A stretch of DNA of 50,806 bases from Xenococcaceae cyanobacterium MO_167.B27 (GTDB lineage Bacteria; Cyanobacteriota; Cyanobacteriia; Cyanobacteriales; Xenococcaceae), in assembly GCA_030065935.1 (NCBI GenBank), contig JASJCP010000014.1:1-50806 (forward strand), written 5' to 3'. Positions 34,014 to 41,882 of this stretch are shown piece by piece (within the stretch, counting starts at the first letter, position 1; the number at the start of each line of letters is the position of its first letter). The notes beneath the pieces are model-generated. The model made no database searches and was not told where the DNA came from. It saw nothing but the letters and a program-made list of their open reading frames with translations. Position numbers and translations under genes: made by a program.

Positions 34014-35279
34014 TTAAGCTACAAGGGAACGAGTATGAGATTCAGACGCTAGTTGGGTTTGATAGATTTCTACTAGCTGGTCGTTGAGCTTGTTCATATC
34101 GTATTTTGCTTCTACACGATCGCGCCCTGCTTTACCCATATCTGCCCAAATTTCGGGATGTTCGATGAGATGACCTAGTTTGTCAGCGATCGCATCACTG
34201 TCTCTTTCAGGAACAAGAAAGCCAGAAATTCCATCTTCAATTAGTTCAGGAATACCACCGTGGAGCGTACCTATTACAGGTAAACCCATTGCCATAGCTT
34301 CTTTGAGAGTATTAACGGGAGCATCTTGATTACCGTCAGCAGCAGTGACACTAGGTGCAATTAAGATATGGGAATGATCCAGAATCTCAATTAGTTCTTC
34401 TTGTTGTTTCCAGCCAACCAAGTTAACGATATGACCGACATTTAATTCTGCAATTAGTTGCTCGAAATGTTCTCTTAACTCTCCATCTCCCATAATGTTG
34501 TATTCAATGTTGGGGTAAGTTTTTGCTAAAGAAGCGATCGCCCTAATGCCGTATTCGATGCCTTTTTTTTCTACTAAGCGACCAGTAGTAGCTATCCTAA
34601 CTCGACCATCAGCAGGAAAATAGCGGGGAGTAAAAGCAAACTTACTGCAATCAATACCAGAACCAAGAATCAGGATTTTATCTGCTTCGCAACCGAGTTT
34701 AATAGCCCGCTTGCGGAAAAATTCGCAGTTAGTCAGGAAAAAGTCCCCTTCTTGAAATAGCTGATCATAGACATTGTCACCCCACTTTTGTAAGTATTTG
34801 GAGATATCAGAGCCTCGAAAAATAGTAATTAATTTGCCTTTAAGCAAACCGAGATTACGAAATAGTAACCCCATCAAGCCAATAGAGCCAAACTGACAGT
34901 GAATAACATCGTAAGTTTTACCTTCTAGAAAAGGAACTGCTTTATAGACTAATTTGAATTTGATAGCCCGCGTCCCTTGTTTAGAAACATCGGCTAAATC
35001 TTCACAAACTTCGGGATGACGTTTGAAAAGTTCCGCAATAAATTCATTATCCTCTGGCGTGAAATCTTCTTGACTCTTGGGAGCAGAAGGAGAATAGTAA
35101 GTACGTTCTAAAAGATGGTATTTTTTAACGATAGGATGAACTTTAGCACCATGATCCGCAGCACCATCGAGAGCATAGATATCTACTTCGTGTCCCCGAT
35201 CTATTAAACCAGCAATTTGATTGAGAATAAAAGATTCTGATAAAACTGGAAATCTTCCGACTAAAAAAGCAACTTTCAT
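34014..35279 (-). CDS. Family 4 glycosyltransferase, copy A
   Basis: 421 residues with GT-B fold. N-terminal FLVGRFPVLSESFILNQIAG, mid TTGRLVEKKGIEYGIRAIAS, then the GT4 nucleotide-sugar region APSVTAADGNQDAPVNTLKE, EAMAMGLPVIGTLHGGIPEL with the E-x7-E motif. The neighbouring GT4 (35286-36587) matches it over long stretches, so this is a tandem duplication. Separated by 6 bases, same operon. C-terminal ends differ. Confidence 0.92.
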   Translation of the reverse strand: MKVAFLVGRFPVLSESFILNQIAGLIDRGHEVDIYALDGAADHGAKVHPIVKKYHLLERTYYSPSAPKSQEDFTPEDNEFIAELFKRHPEVCEDLADVSKQGTRAIKFKLVYKAVPFLEGKTYDVIHCQFGSIGLMGLLFRNLGLLKGKLITIFRGSDISKYLQKWGDNVYDQLFQEGDFFLTNCEFFRKRAIKLGCEADKILILGSGIDCSKFAFTPRYFPADGRVRIATTGRLVEKKGIEYGIRAIASLAKTYPNIEYNIMGDGELREHFEQLIAELNVGHIVNLVGWKQQEELIEILDHSHILIAPSVTAADGNQDAPVNTLKEAMAMGLPVIGTLHGGIPELIEDGISGFLVPERDSDAIADKLGHLIEHPEIWADMGKAGRDRVEAKYDMNKLNDQLVEIYQTQLASESHTRSLVA

Positions 35280-35285
35280 GATTAT

Positions 35286-36587
35286 TTAACTTATAGATAG
35301 AGAATTAACAGATGTAGCTGGATTGTTTACTTCCTTTGGGTAAGTAGGAATATTTGATAATTGTTGGTGATAAATATCTAGTAGCTGTTGGTTAAGTTGG
35401 TACATATCGTATGTTTGTTCGACTTTTTTTCTGCCAGATGCACCTATATCCGACCAAATTTCGGGATGTTCAATGAGATGGCGCACTTTATCAGCGATCG
35501 CTTCACTATCTTTTTCGGGGACAAGAAAACCAGAAATACCATCTTCTATGAGTTCGGGTATACCACCGTGGAGAGTACCAATTACAGGTAAACCCATTGC
35601 CATCGCTTCTTTGAGGGTATTGACTGGAGCATCCTGATTACCATCAGCAGCAGTGACACTAGGAGCAATTAAGATATGGGAATTATCTAAAATCTCAATT
35701 AGTTCCTCTTGTTGTTTCCAACCAACCAATTTAACGATATGACCGACATTTAATTCGGCGATTAATTTCTCAAAATTTTTTCTTAAAGGTCCATCACCGA
35801 TGATGTTGTATTCCAGATGGGGGTAAGTATCTTGCAAAGAAGCGATCGCCCGAATACCGTATTCAATACCTTTTTTTTCTACTAGGCGACCAGTAGTAGC
35901 TATTTTAACCTTACCATCTTCAGGAAAATGGCGAGGAGTAAAGGCGAACTTACTGCAATCAATACCAGAGCCAAGAACTACAATTTTTTCTGGATCGCAG
36001 CCGAGTTTAATGGCTCGCTGGCGGAAGAATTCGCAGTTAGCAATAAAAAAGTCCCCTTTCTGGAATAACTCATCATAAACGCGATCGCCACGCTTTTTCA
36101 GATATCGAGAGATATCGTAACCCCTAAACCCTGTAATTAACTTACCTTCAATCAAACCAATCTGACGCAATGCCAAACCGATAATTCCAAAGAGACCAAA
36201 CTGACAATGAATAATGTCATAGGATTCTCGACGCAAAAAGGGCATCGATCGGTAAAATAAAATCTGTTGTCTGGCTTCTTTACCAAATTGCTCTCTATTC
36301 AATAATGGCAATAAAACCCAGGGATTTTTAGGCAGATTGGTCAAGAGTAACCCAACGGTTTTAAGTCGTCTTAGTAAAACGTTTTCGGGTCTGGTAGGTG
36401 GATAGTAAGTTCGTTCTAAAAGATGGTATTCTTCTACAATGGGATGAACCTTAGAAGTATCTTCTGGCGGACCATCGAGGGCATAAATATCGACTTCATG
36501 TCCTCCATCTATTAAACCTTTAATTTGATTGATTATAAAAGAAACTGACAAGGCGGGAAATGTTCCCACAATAAATGCGATTTTCAT
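35286..36587 (-). CDS. Family 4 glycosyltransferase, copy B
   Basis: 433 residues. Same domain order as copy A. Differences concentrate in residues about 75-120 (here LLRRLKTVGLLLTNLPKNPW) and in the last 30 residues, so acceptor specificity may have diverged while the C-terminal donor half stays nearly identical. Starts with FIVGTFPALSVSFIINQIKG. Followed on the same strand by the paralogue after 6 bases. Confidence 0.92.
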   Translation of the reverse strand: MKIAFIVGTFPALSVSFIINQIKGLIDGGHEVDIYALDGPPEDTSKVHPIVEEYHLLERTYYPPTRPENVLLRRLKTVGLLLTNLPKNPWVLLPLLNREQFGKEARQQILFYRSMPFLRRESYDIIHCQFGLFGIIGLALRQIGLIEGKLITGFRGYDISRYLKKRGDRVYDELFQKGDFFIANCEFFRQRAIKLGCDPEKIVVLGSGIDCSKFAFTPRHFPEDGKVKIATTGRLVEKKGIEYGIRAIASLQDTYPHLEYNIIGDGPLRKNFEKLIAELNVGHIVKLVGWKQQEELIEILDNSHILIAPSVTAADGNQDAPVNTLKEAMAMGLPVIGTLHGGIPELIEDGISGFLVPEKDSEAIADKVRHLIEHPEIWSDIGASGRKKVEQTYDMYQLNQQLLDIYHQQLSNIPTYPKEVNNPATSVNSLSIS

Positions 36588-36605
36588 AAGATATCTTGAA
36601 TAATA

Positions 36606-36626
36606 GTTAGTGGTTAGTAGTTAGTA
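36606..36626. repeat. Heptamer repeat (GTTAGTR)3
   Basis: GTTAGTG GTTAGTA GTTAGTA, three copies of the same unit as the run at 23401, between the GT4 gene and the ABC exporter. Confidence 0.8.
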
Positions 36627-38462
36627 GAGGACTCCAGATTTTGAAGATACATCTACAACAGACTGGAGTCGATATAAGGTTGCATATCCACTAGCCAAAC
36701 TCATCAATTCTTCATGAGTTCCCTGTTCTAGAATTTCGCCCTTTTCGATATAAAGAATTCGGTCTGCTGAGATAGCTGTTCGTAAATCGTGGGTAATTAA
36801 AAAAGTTGTACAGCCTTGGGTAAGTCTGTCTAATGCTTCGCTAACACTACGCTCGTTTTCATTATCTAAGCCTACTGTTGGCTCATCCAGAATCACGATT
36901 GGTGCTTTTCTAATGGCAGCGCGGGCGATCGCAATACGCTGTCTCTGTCCTCCAGAAAGGGTAGCTCCCCTTTCCCCCAAAATCGTGTCATAACCTTGGG
37001 GTAGTCTGATGATAAAGTCATGGGCATTAGCTAGATGTGCTGCTGCTTCAATTTCTTTTTGACTAGCACCTAGTAAGCCATAGGAGATGTTATCCCGCAC
37101 ACTGACACCAAACAGGATACTATCTTGCAACACAATAGTAATCTGACGGCGCAGGGATTCGAGTTTATACTCTCGCAAGTCATGTCCATCAATACGGATT
37201 TGTCCTTCATCTGGATCGTAGAGGCGCAGCAGCAGACTGACTAGGGTTGATTTACCACCTCCAGAAGGACCCACTAGGGCGACTTTTTGCCCTGGTTGTG
37301 CCTCAAAGTTAAGATTATTCAAGATACTGTGGTCAGATCTGTAGCCAAAACTCACCCGATGAAAACTCACCTGACCTCTGAAAGCAGGAGCTTCTATCGC
37401 ACCTCTACTATCGCGGATATCGGGTACTGTATTGAGTAAGTCCATAACTCTATCCGCAGAAGCAAGTGCCTTGGAAATCTGTGCTGTCTGTTTAGCTAAC
37501 TTTTGGCTGGGTTTGAAAAAAGTTTTTAGATAGGTCATGAATACCAGCAAATCCCCAGCAGTAATAGCTTGCTGCTGTACTAACTGTACCCCTCGCCATA
37601 TTACCAGAGCTTGAGCGATCGCTATCAATATCTGAATGGTACGTTGTAAACCTGCTGACAGTTGTTGGGTTTTGACTCCTTCTTGCAGGCTCTTTTGGTT
37701 TTGGTCTAAGAAGCTATCCTCTAGCATCCCCTCTAGAGATAGGGCTTGCACTACCTTAATTGCACCCATAGCTTCTGCTGTCAAAGCTGCCATAGCTCCT
37801 TCCCGCTTTCGTTGTTGTTTAGCTAACCCATGTATCCGTCTAGTGATCTTGAGGGTAGTTAATAAAAATAGGGGAAAAACGGTAAGTGCTATTAGGGTTA
37901 ACTCCCAATTAAGCCAAAACATTACTCCCAGCATCCCCAACAAGGTGAGATTATTCACCACTAAAGGAATAGCTGCGGTAATCGAGACCTCCTTTAAGCG
38001 TCCAGTATCACCAGTTATTCTGGTGATTAAATCTCCACTTCTGGCTTGGTTATGAAAAGAAAGAGAAAGCCGTTGCAGATGAGCGTAAAGTTGGGCGCGA
38101 ATTTCGGTAATAATACGGCTACTAGCTACAGACATACTAACTGAACTGACGTAAGCAGCAGCAGCTTGCAATCCGGTAGCTCCCACAATTCCGATGGTAA
38201 ATATAGTTAGAAGTACTAGGGTATTTGTCTCTGGTATTAAGGGTATAGTGAAAGGCAAGGTCCTATCACCAGGAACAATAATATAGTCGAAAATTAGTTT
38301 GAGAGGAATTGGTACTAATAAACGGGCGAGAACTTCCATTATTAGCCCTAAACAACCAGCAGTTAAAAGCCATCTTTGCTTGCGAATTTGAGGATAAAAT
38401 CGCTGCCAAATTCGCTTGATTCCTATTACTGTTTCTGAAATATTTTCAGGTAGAAGACTCAT
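36621..38462 (-). CDS. MsbA-like ABC exporter (fused membrane and ATPase domains)
   Basis: 613 residues, the half-transporter size; works as a homodimer. Six membrane segments occupy about residues 30-330. The ATPase half follows: Walker A GPSGGGKST, Q-loop in VLQDSILFG, signature LSGGQRQR, Walker B IVILDEPTVGLD and switch His in FLITHDL. First gene of the minus-strand polysaccharide region, so it may flip a lipid-linked or sulfated glycan precursor. Substrate inferred only from context. Confidence 0.92.
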   Translation of the reverse strand: MSLLPENISETVIGIKRIWQRFYPQIRKQRWLLTAGCLGLIMEVLARLLVPIPLKLIFDYIIVPGDRTLPFTIPLIPETNTLVLLTIFTIGIVGATGLQAAAAYVSSVSMSVASSRIITEIRAQLYAHLQRLSLSFHNQARSGDLITRITGDTGRLKEVSITAAIPLVVNNLTLLGMLGVMFWLNWELTLIALTVFPLFLLTTLKITRRIHGLAKQQRKREGAMAALTAEAMGAIKVVQALSLEGMLEDSFLDQNQKSLQEGVKTQQLSAGLQRTIQILIAIAQALVIWRGVQLVQQQAITAGDLLVFMTYLKTFFKPSQKLAKQTAQISKALASADRVMDLLNTVPDIRDSRGAIEAPAFRGQVSFHRVSFGYRSDHSILNNLNFEAQPGQKVALVGPSGGGKSTLVSLLLRLYDPDEGQIRIDGHDLREYKLESLRRQITIVLQDSILFGVSVRDNISYGLLGASQKEIEAAAHLANAHDFIIRLPQGYDTILGERGATLSGGQRQRIAIARAAIRKAPIVILDEPTVGLDNENERSVSEALDRLTQGCTTFLITHDLRTAISADRILYIEKGEILEQGTHEELMSLASGYATLYRLQSVVDVSSKSGVLY

Positions 38463-38669
38463 TATTAGTCAATAACTTTTACTTTTAATTGGCATAAATA
38501 TAGCTGCTATAATTCAAGTATCTTAGTAATTTATAAGTTGAACATGAATCTAATATGAAAATATTTTCATGATTGTTGCTAGGGGATGTCTGCAAACTGG
38601 TTTATAACGAGTAAAAATCCTCAAAAAACTTAAATTACAAGTGAGCGAAAGTCTAGTAAATCTGCTACT

Positions 38670-38926
38670 AGACTTTCGCGTTGCTTATGACTTTGTCGAG
38701 TATTTAGCAGAAATTAATGATTGCTCAATTATTGTAGTAAATCAACCATCATCATCTCCGAGCGCAAGAATTAGTCGAAGACCTACTCAGTATTGTTCAT
38801 TGTTTTTCCTGTCGTCTTTATGGGCAAAGGAATTACACAAAACACTTAACTAAAGATTTAAGAAAGAACCTTGACATAAGTACCCAAAATCTTACAAAAT
38901 ACCAGAAAAAGAGGGTGTTGATTGAG
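38670..38926 (+). pseudogene. tnpA: IS607 serine recombinase (TnpA) remnant
   Basis: Read across at least two frameshifts, near 38682 and near 38760. Piece one gives RLSR; piece two YDFVEYLAEINDCSIIVVNQ PSSSP in two steps; piece three QELVEDLLSIVHCFSCRLYG QRNYTKHLTKDLRKN in two steps. The pattern VVNQ-x-x-S-x-x-x-E-L-V-E-D-L-L-S-I-V-H-x-F-S-x-R-L-Y-G is the C-terminal end of IS607 TnpA. The catalytic Ser and N-terminal HTH are gone. Confidence 0.7.
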
Positions 38927-39575
38927 ATGCTTCTCGGTTTCCGTACTAAGTTAAAACTTAATTCATCGCAGCGTAAGTTTATGGCACAACACGCTCTTTT
39001 ATTCTCGTTGGGTTTATAACTGGGGATTAGCAACCAAAATTAGGCTATACCAAGAAGGAATCAAGATTAAAATCACTGAACTCAAAAAGTTCTATACCAA
39101 TTACGTTAAGCCAAATTATCCCTGGCAGAGTACTTTGTCCTCTCGCGTTTATCAATTTGCCTTTCGCGATTTGGATACTGCCTACAGAAGATTCTTTCTC
39201 GGGGTAGGAAAGTTTCCCAGATTTAAAAAGAAAGGTAAAAACGATAGTTTTACTATTGATGCAGGGGGTAAACTTATTCCTATAGGTGGAACGAGAATCA
39301 AGTTACCATTTATTGGTTGGGTTACTACTTTTGAAGGATGTCCTCAAGGGGAGGTCAAAAAAGTAACTATCAGGAGACAAGCTGAAGATTGGTATATTAG
39401 TTTTGCAATAGAACAAGAAAGAGAAAAACCACCACTCAAAAATGAAACTATAGGCATTGATCTGGGGATTTCTGACTGGGCGTATTTGAGTAATGGGGAA
39501 GTTTTTTCCTCATTAAAACCCTATAAAGAATTACAGAAAAAACTATCTCGATATAAAATAGAAATTACTAACTAG
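38927..39575 (+). pseudogene. tnpB: TnpB fragment (RNA-guided nuclease family, truncated and frameshifted)
   Basis: ATG 38927 starts MLLGFRTKLKLNSSQRKFMA, then an extra base near 38993-39000 shifts the frame; the correct continuation is YSRWVYNWGLATK (39000 onward). TnpB features include FPRFKKKGK, SFTIDAGGK, and RuvC-I IGIDLGISDWA. The frame stops at 39575 shortly after RuvC-I, so RuvC-II, the zinc finger and RuvC-III are absent. Not active. Confidence 0.85.
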
Positions 39576-39628
39576 ATATAGACATAACTAATAGTGCCAA
39601 ATTAAATTCAATAAGTAAGACTAGTCAG

Positions 39629-39705
39629 AAAGGATGAATTATGAGGAAAGTATTTGCCATCACCTAGTTGAAGTCTATTTAATATTTCCTTATCCTTCAT
39701 CCTTT
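39629..39705. repeat. Inverted repeat in the IS607-iscB gap
   Basis: AAAGGATGAA (39629-39638) is complementary to TTCATCCTTT (39696-39705), with further imperfect pairing inward (AGGAAAGTAT with ATATTTCCT). TCCTT-rich stretches lie in the right arm. Possibly a small palindromic insertion. No gene. Confidence 0.5.
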
Positions 39706-39786
39706 ATCCTTGATCCTTAAGCTTGTCTCATCATTAGTTTTTTCTCTATCCCAGAATAGGGTGCTTTCCTTAAATTTCGATAAGAC

Positions 39787-40080
39787 ACCTATGAAAAACC
39801 TATACAAACTTAGTTAGATCTAGGAGTGTATCTAGTCATAGGTTGCAGAGTCAGATTCTATTTTTAGAATCTACCTTGGTTGAGTCATGACACCTTCAGA
39901 TGAACGCTAGTCTGTCGCTCTGTCGCTAGATATTAAGTAAGCGATGCAGCGCGGTCTTGATGGAAACCATCATAGAGCGACTGCATCAAGAACGGGTAAA
40001 AAGGTTTATAGCCCAAGTGTATTTAGCCTAACAAGCTCCATCAAGATTCTCGAAGCAAACTTAACCTAATTATTAGGAAC
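39787..40080 (+). ncRNA. Omega RNA (HEARO) upstream of iscB
   Basis: Located at the canonical place, ending about 12 bases before the iscB ATG. Helices: ACCTATGA/TCATAGGT (39787-39794 with 39836-39843) enclosing TAGAT/ATCTA; AGATTCT/AGAATCT (39853-39872); GATGCAG/CTGCATC (39943-39949 with 39981-39987) enclosing TGATGG/CCATCA; terminal CCTAA/TTAGG (40065-40077). TCTTGATGG (39955-39963) is also complementary over 9 bp to CCATCAAGA (40038-40046), which would be a pseudoknot. CTACCTTGG and CGAAGCAAACTT are shared with the orphan RNA. In IscB systems this RNA carries the guide at its 5' end and is needed for targeting. The 5' boundary and guide are uncertain. Confidence 0.75.
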
Positions 40081-40091
40081 TAATCACAACC

Positions 40092-41351
40092 ATGATTAAA
40101 AAACCCAACTATGTTTTAGTTGTAGATATCAACAAAAAACCATTAACCCCATGTAAGCCATCGGTAGCTAAAAAGTTGCTGAAAACGGAGAAAGCAGCGG
40201 TAATCCGTAGGTTTCCCTTCAAAATTATTCTGAAGAAAAAATGTGTTCCAAACGGACAGAAGCTAGAACTAAAAATCGCTCCAGGCTCAGTCACTACGGG
40301 TTTAAGTTTAGTTCTAAATGATGCTCTGATTTGGTGCGGAGAACTAAATCATCGTGGTTCATTAATCAAAAAGAAACTAGAGTCTCGTCGTCAGTCTCGA
40401 AGTCTTAGAAGAAGTAAATTGAGATATAGAAAACCTCGGTTTTTAAATCGCCAACGACACCAAGGATGGTTGCCTCCAAGCTTGATGCACAGAGTTTTAA
40501 CTACAATGACCTGGGTTAAGCGATTAATCAAGTTTGCTTCTATTAGTTCGATTACAGTTGAATTAGTAAGATTTGATTTACAAAAACTAGAAAACCCTGA
40601 AATATCAGGCGTTGAGTATCAACAAGGGGAACTACTTGGTTATGAAATTAGAGAATACCTATTGGAAAAATGGGGCAGAAAATGCACCTATTGTTTATCA
40701 GAAAATGTTCCTTTACAAGTAGAGCATATTGTCCCAAAAGCTCTGAAAGGAAGCAATAGACTAAGTAATTTGTGTTTGGCTTGCCAAAAGTGTAATCAAA
40801 GAAAAGGAATTAAACCTATCGAGCAATTTTTAGCGAAAAAACCGAGTTTACTTAAGGCTATTTTGGCTCAATCTAAAAAGCCATTAAGAGATGCGCAAGC
40901 GGTCAATGCTACTAGATGGAAATTATTCAACAGTTTAAAAGAAACTGGCTTGCCAGTTTTGACTGGAACAGGAGGACAGACTAAATTTAATCGCTGCCGA
41001 TTTGGTTTAGAAAAAACTCATTTTTATGACTCAGCCTGTACAGGAATAGTAGATAAATTAACTATCCTTGCTAATCAGCCTTTAATTATCACTTGTAAAG
41101 GACATGGAGGAAGACAAAAAGCAGCATTAAATAAATATGGTTATCCAATCAGGTATAACCCATTAAAACCCATTAAGGGTTGGCAGTCAGGAGATTTAGC
41201 TATTGACGAGCAAGGTAACTTAGGACGGGTTAACCCTCGCTCTAAATCCAACAGCTTTAATTTTACGATTTTTGGTCAAAAGGCTAAAAGTATTCACGTT
41301 AATAAACTAAGACGAGTACATCAAAAAGACGGATATACCTATACAAAATAG
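40092..41351 (+). CDS. iscB: IscB RNA-guided nuclease, RuvC-I Asp replaced by Ala
   Basis: 419 residues, normal for small IscB, the Cas9 ancestor family that cuts DNA under omega-RNA guidance. Order: PLMP/RRXRR region (1-50), RuvC-I, Arg-rich bridge helix ESRRQSRSLRRSKLRYRKPR (97-116), RuvC-II with E157 in TVELVRFD, HNH with zinc Cys C198/C201 and C231/C234 and catalytic H212 in VEHIVPK, RuvC-III H310/D313 in KTHFYDSAC, and a C-terminal TAM-contact domain (330-419). The RuvC-I motif reads KIAPGSVTTG: A63 (codon GCT, 40278-40280) stands where KIDPGSKTTG is usual. The HNH set looks whole, so it may nick only the target strand. The frame is otherwise undamaged. Confidence 0.93.
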   Translation: MIKKPNYVLVVDINKKPLTPCKPSVAKKLLKTEKAAVIRRFPFKIILKKKCVPNGQKLELKIAPGSVTTGLSLVLNDALIWCGELNHRGSLIKKKLESRRQSRSLRRSKLRYRKPRFLNRQRHQGWLPPSLMHRVLTTMTWVKRLIKFASISSITVELVRFDLQKLENPEISGVEYQQGELLGYEIREYLLEKWGRKCTYCLSENVPLQVEHIVPKALKGSNRLSNLCLACQKCNQRKGIKPIEQFLAKKPSLLKAILAQSKKPLRDAQAVNATRWKLFNSLKETGLPVLTGTGGQTKFNRCRFGLEKTHFYDSACTGIVDKLTILANQPLIITCKGHGGRQKAALNKYGYPIRYNPLKPIKGWQSGDLAIDEQGNLGRVNPRSKSNSFNFTIFGQKAKSIHVNKLRRVHQKDGYTYTK

Positions 41352-41400
41352 CAAACTATGTAAAGGAATGTATAAGAAATTAACAGCTATTACTTAACAG

Positions 41401-41880
41401 TTAAATCTTATAACTCCCAACTCCGAATTTAGCTTTGTCGGCGGGAAGCCCAGCATTCTGTGGGATAGCACCAATGTCTCGATAAAAGCTGACGCAGGGT
41501 TTATCGGTCTTAACTTTACAATTTTGAATCTGTATCTTCATATAGCAAAGGTAAAGAGGGTTGTATAATAGCTTTATTCCGAAATCCGCTCGTAATAGCG
41601 GAATCGGATAATTGAACCTTGAAAATAAAATACACATGGGTTGTGAACAAAAATACTCGAATTTTTCCTTGGGAACGTAAAAGTGTATTGGGGAATCGAG
41701 TGCGTAGTAGTATTTCAGATCTCTGCAAAAACAGGGGCTGGGCGTGTACCTCTGTATAAAACGCGGTAGTGGGAAAGATAAGCGAGTACCACTTTCCGAA
41801 GTTCTCCTCTCTTCAAGAGCGAAGGCGCTGGGAAGCCCGCGCCTGTAGCGCAAGCGGTCAGCGTCGGGTACGTCACGTTA
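41401..41880. other. Structured, repeat-like intergenic region right of iscB
   Basis: No convincing gene; a 150-codon minus-strand frame looks compositional. Strong hairpins: CCGA..TCCGC/GCGGA..TCGG (41579-41607), CGATAAA/TTTATCG (41479-41503) and GGCGC/GCGCC (41824-41843, loop containing GGGAAGCCC). GGGAAGCCC also occurs near 41443, so this nonamer is present close to both ends. It could be an element end, a guide-RNA relic or a dispersed repeat. Confidence 0.4.
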
Positions 41881-41882
41881 AT

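Larger units (their letters stand above)
38641..39575 (+). mobile_element. Decayed IS607-family element
   Basis: A serine-recombinase (tnpA) C-terminal relic is followed directly by a tnpB relic, the gene order of IS607. Both carry frameshifts, and tnpB lacks its second half. A 14-bp perfect inverted repeat GCGAAAGTCTAGTA/TACTAGACTTTCGC (38645-38679, 7-base loop) marks the left side and may be part of the damage. Not functional. Ends uncertain. Confidence 0.7.

Noticed and set aside
38641-38853. 70-codon ORF as a gene
   Set aside because: Its middle is the tnpA relic in one of three needed frames; it is a fragment, not a separate protein.
41401-41853. 150-codon minus-strand ORF
   Set aside because: Translation is Cys/Tyr/Phe-rich without a fold pattern, and the DNA is dominated by hairpins and repeat-like GC-rich sequence.
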